Below are positions 34,651 through 43,668 of a DNA stretch of 64,000 bases, piece after piece. Source of the stretch: Lysobacterales bacterium (GTDB lineage: Bacteria; Pseudomonadota; Gammaproteobacteria; Xanthomonadales; Xanthomonadaceae). The DNA lies in NCBI GenBank assembly GCA_014946745.1, contig JADCRD010000001.1, forward strand, positions 2,602,427 through 2,666,426, written 5' to 3'. Numbering within the stretch: position 1 is the stretch's first letter; each line of letters starts with the position of its first letter. The translations under genes were made by a program, and so were the position numbers. The notes under the pieces are model-generated. The model searched no databases, was not told where the DNA came from, and worked only from the letters and a program-made list of their open reading frames with translations.

Positions 34651-35282
34651 GGCAACTCCTGCGCCGGATAGCGCTGACACAGCAACACTGGAATGCGCTC
34701 GGGCCGCGCGACCACGCCTGCCCCATGGCAGGCGCGACGGAGGCGGGGGTCCGCCTCCTGCGAGCGCGAGCGCCGGTTCGACCGGAGCGCCGCGCCCGCT
34801 GCGTGCCGATCCACTGAGATCGGCTCCGACGTGCTCCCCCCCTGGAGAACATCAGATGCTGCGCTGCGTGCGACACAGTGCCGGTCGCACGCTGAGCGCA
34901 AGAGTGGAGTCTTCGCGCGGTCTTGACTAGGGGGCCGGCGCGCGCGGGGCGCGGATGCTGTTCAGACGGGCCTGCGCGCGCGCGCTCCGGGCGTCCGCGC
35001 TGCCGCGGGCCCCACGCGCCGCGCCGCACGCACGCGCGCCTGGCGCGCTCATGCGAGGGCGCGCACATGCGCAGCTCCCCGCGCTCACGCAGGCGCGCCC
35101 ACGCTCGCCCGCGCGGGCCCACGCGAGCCTGCTCGCCCACGCGCGCCAGCTGGCGCGCCCACGCGAGCATGCTCGCGTGACTCCCGCCACATCCGGCGCG
35201 TCTCTCCAGCGCTTACGGTGCGCGGTCCCGATCCGATCCCCGGACGACGCCTGACGGGCCGTGTGCCCGAGGAGCCCCCACC
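34651..35282. other. 632-base intergenic region with GC-rich palindrome array
   Basis: No credible gene is present. The left half (34651-34925) is ordinary unique sequence that should hold the SET-gene promoter. From about 34930 to 35190 the DNA changes to an array of GCGCGCC, CCCACGC and CACGCG words with several palindromes (separate entry). The M13 peptidase promoter presumably lies between 35190 and 35282. Confidence 0.6.
34930..35182. repeat. GC-rich palindrome/low-complexity array
   Basis: Repeated words GCGCGCC, GCCCACGC and CACGCGAGC alternate over about 250 bases. Examples are the perfect 20-bp palindrome CACGCGAGCATGCTCGCGTG near 35160-35180 and GCGCCAGCTGGCGC just before it. Irregular units of about 16 bases (CGCCCACGCGAGC variants) recur at the right end. 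Frames are open by composition on both strands and none looks like a protein. Confidence 0.65.
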
Positions 35283-37415
35283 GTGAAACTGCCTCTCCGC
35301 GCGCTGCTGTCCGCAGCCATCCTCACTGCTCTGGCCGCCTGCTCGGCCCCGAGCGGCGACAGCGCACCTGCCGCTCCGGCCGCCGAGGCCGCGCCCACTG
35401 CCGCAGCTCCGGCAGCGCCGCAGCCCATCGCGATCGACATGAACGCGATCAAGACCCAGCCGATCAGCTTCAGGGCGGCGGATCTCAACCCGGACGTGTC
35501 GGCCTGCACCGACCTCAACCAGCACGCCAACCAGACCTGGCTGGCGGCCAACCCCGTGCCTGCGGATCGCAGCAGCTGGGGCAGCTTCGAGGTGTTGGCC
35601 GAGCGCTCGCTGGAGATCCAGCATGCGATCGTGCAGGCCGCTTCGAAGTCGAACGCGGGCGCCGGCAGCATCGAGCAGAAGGTGGGCGACTTTTTCGGTT
35701 CGGGCATGGACACCGCGGCCATTGAAGCCGCGGGCGTCGAGCCGCTGAAGCCGCGTCTCGCCAAGATCGACGCCATCACCGACACCGCCGGCATCGCGGG
35801 CTACCTGCGCGAGTCTTACGCCGTCGGCCAGGGGCCGCTGTTCGGCTTCTACGCCAATGCCGACCTCAAGAACTCCGAAATGGTGATCGGCTACACCAAC
35901 CAGGGCGGTCTCTCCCTGCCGGAGCGCAGCTACTACCTGGAGGACCGCGAGGACTTCGTGGCTGCGCGCGAGGCGCTGCTCACGTACGCCGCCACCGTGC
36001 TGCAGCTCGCCGGCGCCGACGAGGCCAGCGCCAAGGCCCAGGCGCAGCAGGTGCTGGAGTTCGAGACCCTGCTGGCCAAGGCTTCGCTGGACCGCGTGAC
36101 CCTGCGCGACCCGGCCACCCGCTACAACCCGGTCTCGATCGAGCAGGCCGATGCGGTGACCCCGAACTTCCCCTGGGGCGATTTCTTCGACGCTGTCGGC
36201 GTGGCCCGTCCGCAGATGTTCTCGCTGGCGATGCCGGACTTCTTCCGCGAGTTCGACCGCATGCTGGTCGAAGTGCCGGTGGCCCAGTGGCAGACCTGGC
36301 TGCGCTTCCGCGTGCTGAACGATGCCGCGCCGTATCTCGGCAAGGCCTTCGAGGACGCCAACTTCGCGCTCTACGGCAAGACCCTGCGCGGCCAGCAGGA
36401 GCAGCAGGAGCGCTGGAAGCGCGTGTTGAATGCGGTCAACGGCAGCATGGGCGAGGCGCTCGGCCAGCTCTACGTGGCCGTGGCCTTCCCGCCGGAATCC
36501 AAGGCCAAGATGCAGCAGCTCGTCGCCAATCTGTCCGACGCGCTGAAGGAGCGGCTGCAGAACCTCGAGTGGATGGGCGACGAGACCAAGACCAAGGCGC
36601 TGGAGAAGTGGGCGAGCTTCACGCCCAAGATCGGCTACCCCGACAAGTGGCGCAGCTGGGACGGTCTGAACGTGGGCCGCGACAGCTACGTCGCCAATCT
36701 GGAGGCGGCCGCGGCCTTCAACTATCGCTTCATGCTGGACAAGATCGGCAAGCCGGTCGACAAGACCGAGTGGGGCATGAGCCCGCAGACGATCAACGCC
36801 TACTACCGCGCGTCGGCCAATGAGATCGTCTTCCCGGCCGCGATCCTGCAGCCGCCGTTCTTTGATCCGAACGCCGATGACGCGCTGAACTACGGCGGCA
36901 TCGGTGCGGTGATCGGCCACGAGATGCTGCACGGCTATGACGACCAGGGCAGCAAGTTCGACGCCGTCGGCAACTTCGCCAACTGGTGGACCGACGAAGA
37001 CCGCGAGCGCTTCAACGCCCGCACCGACAAGTTGGTCGCGCAGTTCAACGCCTACGAGGCCCTGCCGGGCCTGAACGTCAACGGCCGGCTGGCGCTGGGC
37101 GAGAACATCGCCGACCTCGGCGGGCTGACGGTGGCCTACGCGGCAATGCGCCGCGCGCAGGGCGAGGGCTTTACGGATCCGATGGTCGAAGGCCTGTCGC
37201 AGAGCCAGCGCTTCTTCCTCAACTGGGCCACGGTCTGGCGCCGCGGCTTCACCACTGAAGCCATGAAGCTGCAGATCACCAATGGCCCGCATGCGCCGGG
37301 CATGTTCCGTGCGGTCGGCGCGCCGTCCAACATGCCGACCTTCCACGAGGCCTTCGGCTGCCAGCCGGGCGACCGCATGCGCCGCGAGGGCGAGGAGCGC
37401 GTGGCGATCTGGTAA
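35283..37415 (+). CDS. M13-family (neprilysin-like) zinc metallopeptidase, lipoprotein
   Basis: The 710-residue protein has a lipoprotein signal (LTALAAC, lipid Cys at about residue 20) and a short Ala/Pro-rich spacer, so it is probably membrane-tethered in the periplasm. The M13 N-terminal domain starts near residue 70. The zinc site HEMLHG has His546, Glu547 and His550, and the third ligand Glu607 lies in GENIADLGG. The substrate-binding NAYYRASANE motif precedes it. The protein ends near a Cys-containing FGCQPGDRMRR and stops in VAIW, the normal M13 ending. Such enzymes cut small peptides. A hairpin follows at 37442. Confidence 0.95.
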   Translation: MKLPLRALLSAAILTALAACSAPSGDSAPAAPAAEAAPTAAAPAAPQPIAIDMNAIKTQPISFRAADLNPDVSACTDLNQHANQTWLAANPVPADRSSWGSFEVLAERSLEIQHAIVQAASKSNAGAGSIEQKVGDFFGSGMDTAAIEAAGVEPLKPRLAKIDAITDTAGIAGYLRESYAVGQGPLFGFYANADLKNSEMVIGYTNQGGLSLPERSYYLEDREDFVAAREALLTYAATVLQLAGADEASAKAQAQQVLEFETLLAKASLDRVTLRDPATRYNPVSIEQADAVTPNFPWGDFFDAVGVARPQMFSLAMPDFFREFDRMLVEVPVAQWQTWLRFRVLNDAAPYLGKAFEDANFALYGKTLRGQQEQQERWKRVLNAVNGSMGEALGQLYVAVAFPPESKAKMQQLVANLSDALKERLQNLEWMGDETKTKALEKWASFTPKIGYPDKWRSWDGLNVGRDSYVANLEAAAAFNYRFMLDKIGKPVDKTEWGMSPQTINAYYRASANEIVFPAAILQPPFFDPNADDALNYGGIGAVIGHEMLHGYDDQGSKFDAVGNFANWWTDEDRERFNARTDKLVAQFNAYEALPGLNVNGRLALGENIADLGGLTVAYAAMRRAQGEGFTDPMVEGLSQSQRFFLNWATVWRRGFTTEAMKLQITNGPHAPGMFRAVGAPSNMPTFHEAFGCQPGDRMRREGEERVAIW

Positions 37416-37441
37416 GCGCGCCACGCAAGCAGCACTGAAGT

Positions 37442-37471
37442 GCGAACGGCCCGGGCAACCGGGCCGTTCGC
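37442..37471 (+). terminator. Hairpin downstream of the M13 peptidase gene
   Basis: GCGAACGGCCCGG (37442-37454) and CCGGGCCGTTCGC (37459-37471) form a perfect 13-bp stem closed by a GCAA tetraloop. No T-run follows, so termination strength is uncertain. The arm sequence equals that of the rne terminator. Confidence 0.7.
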
Positions 37472-37746
37472 GTATGGAGACGACAAGCGCTGAGCCCAGC
37501 CCACGGAACGCGCAGCCTGGCTGCCTGCGTGGGGAGCCTCTCAGGCCAACTTGCAGCTGCGAGTTGTCGTGCTCGGGATGCGGATCGAGTGGAGGTCGAC
37601 ACGACCGAGCGCCCTGTTGGCCTCGCGGCTGACGTTACGTGCAGCAGGAACTTGACGCTCCCGCGAGTCGCAGCAGGGCCTTCTCCCAGCGCTTGACGTT
37701 GTAGTCTTGACGGTCACGCCGTGGGGGCGTCTGGGGAGAGTCATCG
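37472..37746. other. Intergenic region before the subtilisin gene
   Basis: These 275 bases after the hairpin contain no recognisable gene. They should carry the promoter of the large protease. A GGGGAGAG ribosome site lies just before ATG 37747. Confidence 0.5.
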
Positions 37747-40700
37747 ATGAGAAATGCATGCATGGGGCTCATGGCCGCATTGGCCATGAGCATGAGCGGG
37801 CCATTGCTCGCCGGAAACGATGAGAGCCGAACAATCTCCTTCGGCGCGCATCGGTTTGATCCACTACTGGAGTCGACGGTCTACCGTCAGGGAACCGAAA
37901 CGCAGGAAGGGTATGCGCTGCGCCTGGTGCAGTTCGATCGCTCGCCGGATCAACGCGCGCTGGACCAACTGAAGTCCGCTGGAGCCAAGGTGCTCCAGTA
38001 CTACCCGCACAACGCCTACCTGGTGTGGTCGAACGCGTCCGTGGCAGCGCGCGCATCGGCCATCGAGGGCCTGCGTTGGCAGGGCGAATTCAGCCCCGAC
38101 TGGAAGTCGGCGCCGGAGCTGAAGGGCCGTGAGGGGCGAATCGACAATGTCGCCGCGCTGGTGGTCAATGATGGCAAGCTGGATGAGCTGCTGGTGCGCA
38201 TCGCGGCCATGGGCGGCGCGATCCGCAGCCACTCTCCGGCACAGCCAGATCGGGCCTTGCACACCATTGTGCTGGGCCTGCACGCCGACAAGCTTTCCGC
38301 ACTGAACGATCTGCCGCAGGTGCTCTGGGTCGAGTACTCCAGCCCCAAGCCAATTCTCGATGACGAACTGTCGAGCCAAATCGTGGCGGGCAACTACAAC
38401 GCATCGAACCAGGTTATCGGTCCGGGCTACCTGAACTTCCTGCAGTCGCTGGCCTTGAGCGGTGCAGGCGTGACCTTTGCGGTGACCGATTCGGGCATCG
38501 ACTATGACAACCCCGAGTTCGCCGGCCGGATCGTGGGCGGCTTCGACTATGCGGGCTGCGCCTCGGCCGCGGGTCGCCCCGGTGACGACAAGTCCACCGG
38601 CGGCCATGGCACCCATGTAGCCGGCATCATGGCCGGCGCAGGTGTAGTCGCGGGCGGGGTCGACGCCAACGGCTACCATTACGGCGTTGGCGTAGCTCCG
38701 GCCAGCCGTCTGGTGGCGCTTAACCCGATCTGCGGCGGCAGCGGCGCGTCTTGGCCGCCGGCAGGTGGCTGGCAGGAGCTGTCGAAGCGCGCACTGCTGC
38801 TTGGCGCCATCGGCAGCAACAACAGCTGGAACTCGGGCGAAGGGACCGGGATCGGCTACAACGCGTCAGCGCGTACACACGACTTCATGGTGCGCGACGG
38901 TGACTTCGACACTGCCGGCGTCAACGAGCCCTTCGTGCTGGTGTTCTCGGCCGGGAATTCGGGCAGCGGCGCAAGGACCATCACGGCGCCGAAAGAAGCC
39001 AAGAACATGATCACCACCGGCAATTCGCTCAATCAGCGCGCGGGTGCGATCACCGGAATGGCCACCTCGAGCAGTCGTGGCCCTGCCGTCGATGGCCGCA
39101 TACTGCCGACGATCGCCGCGCCGGGCTCACAGATCGCGGCGACCCGTCGCGTCGCCGGTGCGACCCAGTGCGGCACGGCGATCGGTGCGGGGGTGCTTCA
39201 GAACTATGCGTTCTGCACCGGCACCAGCATGGCCTCGCCACATGCCGCTGGCCTCACCATCCTGCTCACCGAGTGGTGGCGTGGCCTCAACAGCGGCGTC
39301 ACGCCCAGCCCAGCGATGCTGAAGGCGCTGCTGATCAATGGCGCAGTCGATATCGGCGGACCTAGCGCCCCGGTTCCAAACAACGCGCAGGGCTGGGGAC
39401 GCGTGCATCTGCCGGGCAGCATCGGGCTCGGTCTGCAGAGCAACTACTATGACCAGAGTCATCTGCTGGACAACGCAGGCGAGGTTTTCGAGCGGAGCTT
39501 CCGTATCCCTAACTCGGCCAAGCCAGTGCGCATTTCCCTCGCCTGGACCGACGCGCCAGGTGCGGCAGGCGCCAACCCTGCCTTGGTCAACAACCTCGAC
39601 CTCGAAGTCGTGGCGGGCGGGGTCACCTATCGCGGAAACGTCTTCAGCAACGGCAGCTCGGCCGCAGGCGGCAGCGCCGATGATCGAGCGGTGACTGAAA
39701 ACGTCTTCTTGCCCGCCGGCACCAGCAATATCGTGGTGCGCGTGCGCGCCTCTGCCCTCCCGGGCGACGGCGTACCCAACCGCGGCGACGCCACCGATCA
39801 GGACTTCGCGCTCGTGTGCAGCAACTGCGCCGAGGAAGCATCGTTCACGATGGCCGGGAGCACGATGGGGGAATCCTTCTGCGCAGGCGAAACGATCACC
39901 AGCACGCTCGGACTCGGCCCGATCCTAAGCTTCAACAGTCCGGTGACGATGAGCGCCACGGGTCTTCCCAGCCCCGGCACAGTCAGCTTCAACCCGAACG
40001 TGGTCAGCACCTTGCCGGGCACCACGACGGTGGCCATCAATACGGCCGGCGTCCCTGCCGGCACGCATACCCTCCAGCTCGTGGGCACCTCGGGAGACAT
40101 CGTCCGCAGCTTGGGCCGCAGCCTTTTCGTGGCCAATGCCCCGGCAGGCGCTGCCACCTTGGCCAGCCCAGCGAACAACGCGGTGGGCATCGCGCTGAAC
40201 GCAGCCTTCAACTGGGAAGCAGGAAGCCAGAGCTTCGAGTACACGGTGCAGATCGCTCGCGATGAGGGCTTCACCGACATCGTGAGCGAGGCCACCACTC
40301 GCGGGCTGGCGTTCACCCCGCCGCAGGCACTGCCTAGCAACGCCCGCTTGTACTGGCGGGTGATTTCGCGCAATGCCTGCGCCGCCGTGCCAACCGCGCT
40401 GTTCTCGAACGGTTTCGAGAACACTCCCCCGGCAATCCGCGCGATCGGCGCAACCGGAACAGTCTCAGCGATCGGCAGCTTCACCACCGCCGCCTTGCCG
40501 GGCGACTGCCCAATCGGCACTACGGTCCAGGCGCTGTACTCGGAGGACATGGAGACCGGCGCGGGCCCCTTGCCGAGCGGCTGGACCAGCAGTGCGGGCA
40601 CAGGCACCAACACCTGGACGATCAACACCTTCGCGCCACAGGCCGGTCTGCGTGGCCTGCAGGGCGTTGCCCCCACAACAGTCGCGGATCAGCGGATCGA

Positions 40701-41085
40701 AACCCCCGCCATCGCGGTGCCCGCAAGCGGCGGCCCCAGCTCGCTCGTCTTCTGGCAGCGCCATGACCTTGAACCACGCAGCGGTGGCGGCTGCTGGGAC
40801 GGTGGATTCCTGGAGGTTTCGGCCAACGGCGGTGCGTTCACGGCGGTCACGTCGGGTATCGCGAACCCGCCCTACGACGGCGCCCTGGCTGGCAGCAACC
40901 CTGCAACCCCACAAGCGGCCTGGTGCGGAACGCGCGACTACGTCCGCACGGCCGTCGACCTTGCGCCCTACGCCGGCCAGAGCCTGCGCTTCCGCTTCCG
41001 TCTGACCTCCGATGACTCGGCCAATCGGCCCAACGGCTGGATGATCGACAACGTCCGCGTGCAGCAGTGCAGCACCGCGCCCTGA
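37747..41085 (+). CDS. Secreted subtilisin-family (S8) serine protease
   Basis: The 1112-residue protein has a signal peptide ending GPLLAG and a propeptide of roughly 190 residues. The S8 domain has catalytic Asp248 (AVTDSGIDY), His287 (GGHGTHVAGIMAG) and Ser494 (GTSMASPHAAG). The Asp-to-Ser distance is long and includes large insertions. After about residue 560 come beta-sandwich modules: a P-domain-like part (SFRIPNSAKPVRISLAWTDA), an Ig/FnIII-like part, an LFSNGFENTP motif near 885-894, and a C-terminal jelly-roll (from about 915) ending MIDNVRVQQC. It probably degrades extracellular protein. FSNGFE-like motifs normally close Lysobacterales secreted proteins; here one is internal. Confidence 0.93.
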   Translation: MRNACMGLMAALAMSMSGPLLAGNDESRTISFGAHRFDPLLESTVYRQGTETQEGYALRLVQFDRSPDQRALDQLKSAGAKVLQYYPHNAYLVWSNASVAARASAIEGLRWQGEFSPDWKSAPELKGREGRIDNVAALVVNDGKLDELLVRIAAMGGAIRSHSPAQPDRALHTIVLGLHADKLSALNDLPQVLWVEYSSPKPILDDELSSQIVAGNYNASNQVIGPGYLNFLQSLALSGAGVTFAVTDSGIDYDNPEFAGRIVGGFDYAGCASAAGRPGDDKSTGGHGTHVAGIMAGAGVVAGGVDANGYHYGVGVAPASRLVALNPICGGSGASWPPAGGWQELSKRALLLGAIGSNNSWNSGEGTGIGYNASARTHDFMVRDGDFDTAGVNEPFVLVFSAGNSGSGARTITAPKEAKNMITTGNSLNQRAGAITGMATSSSRGPAVDGRILPTIAAPGSQIAATRRVAGATQCGTAIGAGVLQNYAFCTGTSMASPHAAGLTILLTEWWRGLNSGVTPSPAMLKALLINGAVDIGGPSAPVPNNAQGWGRVHLPGSIGLGLQSNYYDQSHLLDNAGEVFERSFRIPNSAKPVRISLAWTDAPGAAGANPALVNNLDLEVVAGGVTYRGNVFSNGSSAAGGSADDRAVTENVFLPAGTSNIVVRVRASALPGDGVPNRGDATDQDFALVCSNCAEEASFTMAGSTMGESFCAGETITSTLGLGPILSFNSPVTMSATGLPSPGTVSFNPNVVSTLPGTTTVAINTAGVPAGTHTLQLVGTSGDIVRSLGRSLFVANAPAGAATLASPANNAVGIALNAAFNWEAGSQSFEYTVQIARDEGFTDIVSEATTRGLAFTPPQALPSNARLYWRVISRNACAAVPTALFSNGFENTPPAIRAIGATGTVSAIGSFTTAALPGDCPIGTTVQALYSEDMETGAGPLPSGWTSSAGTGTNTWTINTFAPQAGLRGLQGVAPTTVADQRIETPAIAVPASGGPSSLVFWQRHDLEPRSGGGCWDGGFLEVSANGGAFTAVTSGIANPPYDGALAGSNPATPQAAWCGTRDYVRTAVDLAPYAGQSLRFRFRLTSDDSANRPNGWMIDNVRVQQCSTAP

Positions 41086-41103
41086 GCCGGATCTAGCCCG
41101 GCG

Positions 41104-41148
41104 GGACCACGGAGGCCCGGGGCAACCCGAGCCTCCGTGGTCCTTCTT
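41104..41148 (+). terminator. Terminator of the subtilisin gene
   Basis: GGACCACGGAGGC (41104-41116) pairs perfectly with GCCTCCGTGGTCC (41131-41143), and the 14-base loop can pair further (CGGGG/CCCGA). TTCTT follows. It is 18 bases past the stop codon. Confidence 0.85.
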
Positions 41149-41252
41149 GCGAGCGCGTCCGAGACGTGCCGCTTTCACCGTCCGCCTGCGACCGCAATGC
41201 GGGCCTGCTATCGTGCGCGCCCCCAGAGTTCACCCTGCGAGGTCCACGGACC

Positions 41253-41750
41253 ATGCTTGAGCGCGTTATCGAACGCAGCCTGTACGCCGCGCGCTGGCTG
41301 CTGGCGCCCATCTACCTCGGCCTGTCGCTGGCCGTGCTGGCCTTGGGCTTGAAGTTCTTCCAGGAGCTCTTCTATCTGCTGCCGTCGGTGTTCGAGAAGA
41401 CCGAGGCGGATCTGATCCTGGTGGTGCTGTCTCTCATCGACCTCGCCCTGGTGGGCGGCCTGCTGGTGATGGTGATGCTGTCGAGCTATGAGAGCTTCGT
41501 GTCGCAGTTGGACTCGGCCGACGAGGGCGACAAACTCGGCTGGCTGGGCAAGATGGATTACACCAGCCTCAAGAATAAAGTGGCCTCCTCTATCGTTGCG
41601 ATCAGCTCGATCCACCTGCTCAAGGTGTTCATGGACACCCATCGCACCGACAACGACAAGCTGCTGTGGTACGTCATCATCCATCTGACCTTCGTGGTCT
41701 CGGCCGTGGGCATGGGCCTGCTCGACAAGTTCACCCGCAAGGACGACTGA
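41253..41750 (+). CDS. YqhA/UPF0114 family inner-membrane protein
   Basis: From ATG 41253 the protein has 165 residues and matches the YqhA/UPF0114 family. The opening [20 protein letters not shown] is followed by [39 protein letters not shown], the loop [11 protein letters not shown], and [20 protein letters not shown]. Four membrane helices are expected. The function is unknown; some relatives are suspected ion channels. The stop overlaps the next start (TGATG), coupling it to a DUF2058 gene. Confidence 0.93.
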   Translation: MLERVIERSLYAARWLLAPIYLGLSLAVLALGLKFFQELFYLLPSVFEKTEADLILVVLSLIDLALVGGLLVMVMLSSYESFVSQLDSADEGDKLGWLGKMDYTSLKNKVASSIVAISSIHLLKVFMDTHRTDNDKLLWYVIIHLTFVVSAVGMGLLDKFTRKDD

Positions 41751-42301
41751 TGGCGCGCAACCCACTGCAGGAACAGCTGCTCAAGGCCGGCCTGGTCAAC
41801 AAGAACAAGCTCGACCAGGTGGTCCGCCAGCAGCAGAAGGCGCGCGCCGGCAAGGGGGCGCCGGCATCCAGTGAAGAAGCCGATGCCGTCGACGCCGAGC
41901 GCTTGCGGCTGGAGCGGGCGGAGCGCGATCGCGCGATCGAGTCACAGCGCCGCAGCGAGCGCGAAGCGGCGGAGCGCGCGGCGCAGGTGCGCCAGATCAT
42001 CGAAGCCCATCGAGTGAAGAACGGCGATGACGGCGACTATCGCTTCGAACATGCGGGGCTGATCCGCAGCCTGCGGATAGGCGCCGCACAGCGCCCGCTG
42101 CTGGGCCGCGGAGCGCTGGTGATCGCAAGCCTCGGCGAATCCTACGCCTTGGTCGCGCGCGACATCGGCGAACGTCTGCGCGGCATCGACCCAGGAGTGA
42201 TCTGCGTAGACCATGCGCAGAGTCCGCATCAGCCCCCGGAATCGGGGTCTGACGAGGAGTTCTACAGCCGCTTCCAGGTGCCCGACGACCTGGTCTGGTG
42301 A
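41750..42301 (+). CDS. DUF2058 (YaiL-like) protein, second copy
   Basis: This 183-residue protein begins [20 protein letters not shown], the usual DUF2058 opening. A charged helix rich in Arg, Glu and Gln (about 40-85) links it to a globular domain with YRFEHAGLIRSLRIG and ALVIASLGESYALVAR. It ends FQVPDDLVW, like the copy at 22882-23517, though the rest is much diverged. Start ATG 41750 overlaps the yqhA stop (TGATG). Function is unknown. The charged N-terminus suggests nucleic-acid or protein contacts. Confidence 0.88.
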   Translation: MARNPLQEQLLKAGLVNKNKLDQVVRQQQKARAGKGAPASSEEADAVDAERLRLERAERDRAIESQRRSEREAAERAAQVRQIIEAHRVKNGDDGDYRFEHAGLIRSLRIGAAQRPLLGRGALVIASLGESYALVARDIGERLRGIDPGVICVDHAQSPHQPPESGSDEEFYSRFQVPDDLVW

Positions 42302-42370
42302 ATCCGCGCGGCGGTCGACGGACGGCACCGGTCATCCACCGCCGCGCCTTGCCTCAGGCGCATGACGCCT

Positions 42371-43390
42371 TCAGCGACGCACGTCAGCGCCCTCACCGAC
42401 CTGCCAGGCCTCGATCTCGGCCCGGCTGCAGCGCGAGAAGTCGCCCGGCACCGTGTGCTTGAAGGCGCCGCTGGCGAGCGCGAAATCCAGAGTCGCCTGG
42501 GCATCGAGGCCGGAATGCAGACCATGCAGCAAGCCTGCAGCGAAGGCATCGCCTCCGCCAATGCGATCGACGATGCCGTCGAGCACATAGGGCGCTGCTT
42601 CCAGCAGACTGCCGTCGCGCAGGGCCAGCAGCGCGCCCAGCTCTTGCTGCTGGACTCCTCCTGACAGTCGCAGGGTCGCGGCAAACTGCTGGAGCCGCGG
42701 AAACGCCGTGAACGCGGCCTCGGCGGCGGCGCGGAAGGCCGTACGCGGATGCATGCCGTCGAAGTTTTCTCCCAGCACCAGTGCGATGTCGCGGTGGTTG
42801 GCGAAGATCACGTCTGCACTGGCCATCAAGGGCTTGAGCAGGGCTGCCGCGTCGCCTCCCCAACGCTGCCACAGCTTGCCGCGGAAGTTGCCATCGAACG
42901 AGACCGGCATTGCCAACTGGACGGCGGCCTCGGCCGCGGCAATGGCTGTGCGCGCGCACTCGGCCCCCAGTGCGGGCGTTACCCCTGACAGGTGCAGCCG
43001 ACTTCCGCCCGCCAGCAGGGCCGGCCAGTCGTAGTCGGCACTCTGCGCAGACGCGAATGCTGAGCCTTCGCGGTCATAGACCACCTCGCTGGCGCGCCGC
43101 AGCGCACCCTGTTCGAAGAAGTACAGCCCCATCCGGCCCTCGCTGCGACGCACGCCATCGGTCTGTACGCCAAGCCGACGCAATTCGCCCAAGGCCGTCT
43201 CGCCGAGCGCGTTGGCAGCGACGGTGCCAAGCATGGCCACCGGGTGACCGAACTGAGCAAGCGCAACGCCGACGTTAGCCTCGGCACCCCCGACATGGAC
43301 CTCCAGACGCGGCGTCTGCAGGAGACGTTCGTGCGCAGGTGCCGAAAGCCGCAGCAGCAGCTCACCAAAGCACAGGATCGGGCCGCTCAT
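42371..43390 (-). CDS. kdgK: 2-dehydro-3-deoxygluconokinase (KDG kinase)
   Basis: KdgK phosphorylates 2-keto-3-deoxygluconate, the common product of pectin and alginate breakdown, for cleavage by KDPG aldolase. From ATG 43390 (GGAGAGG ribosome site) the protein has 339 residues. PfkB-family motifs are the N-terminal VGGAEANVGVALAQFG and the C-terminal DRIGGGDAFAAGLLHGL, with the catalytic Asp in GGDAF. The substrate-type sequence MSGPILCFGELLLRLS and FDGNFRGKLW fits KDG kinases rather than ribokinases. It is divergent from the TonB receptor, and the two share an intergenic region with two candidate operators. The pectinolytic neighbours support the substrate. Confidence 0.88.
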   Translation of the reverse strand: MSGPILCFGELLLRLSAPAHERLLQTPRLEVHVGGAEANVGVALAQFGHPVAMLGTVAANALGETALGELRRLGVQTDGVRRSEGRMGLYFFEQGALRRASEVVYDREGSAFASAQSADYDWPALLAGGSRLHLSGVTPALGAECARTAIAAAEAAVQLAMPVSFDGNFRGKLWQRWGGDAAALLKPLMASADVIFANHRDIALVLGENFDGMHPRTAFRAAAEAAFTAFPRLQQFAATLRLSGGVQQQELGALLALRDGSLLEAAPYVLDGIVDRIGGGDAFAAGLLHGLHSGLDAQATLDFALASGAFKHTVPGDFSRCSRAEIEAWQVGEGADVRR

Positions 43391-43567
43391 TGCACCTCTC
43401 CGCGCATTGCGCTGCACCGCACCATCGATCCGCTTTCCATCCTCATCCCTCCTGAACGCCATGATTTTTCGAGCCTGGTGAGCGAGCGCTGCAACCGCTG
43501 TTGACGGCGGCATCGTCCTTATCTGGCCTCTTGTTGCTGCAATGCGATGCTTGCTAGCCTGCTGTCT

Positions 43568-43577
43568 ACCGGTGTCA
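43568..43577 (-). promoter_or_regulatory. Candidate LacI-family operator, site 1
   Basis: ACCGGTGTCA on the plus strand (TGACACCGGT on the minus), with a CCGG centre typical of LacI-family operators. Only the right half of the ideal palindrome TGACACCGGTGTCA is kept. It lies 92 bases upstream of the TonB receptor start. Confidence 0.55.
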
Positions 43578-43602
43578 CGGCCATCTTCTCACGCCAGATG
43601 CT

Positions 43603-43612
43603 ACCGGTGTCA
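43603..43612 (-). promoter_or_regulatory. Candidate LacI-family operator, site 2
   Basis: The same 10-mer as site 1; the wider 14-mer TGCTACCGGTGTCA (43599-43612) matches TGACACCGGTGTCA at 12 of 14 positions. It is 35 bases after site 1 and 57 bases before the TonB receptor start, and could control both divergent genes. Confidence 0.6.
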
Positions 43613-43668
43613 AAGACATCCAGCGTCGCGGCCAAGGCTGCCGCGGCTCGCCAAGGGGAGGGAGTTTT

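Noticed and set aside
34337-35170. 277-residue minus-strand frame upstream of the SET genes
   Set aside because: It runs through the GC-rich palindrome array into another frame of the SET gene; no motif and no start signal.
35085-37424. 779-residue minus-strand frame
   Set aside because: Antisense to the M13 peptidase with its intact zinc motif; His/Arg/Ala-rich without domains.
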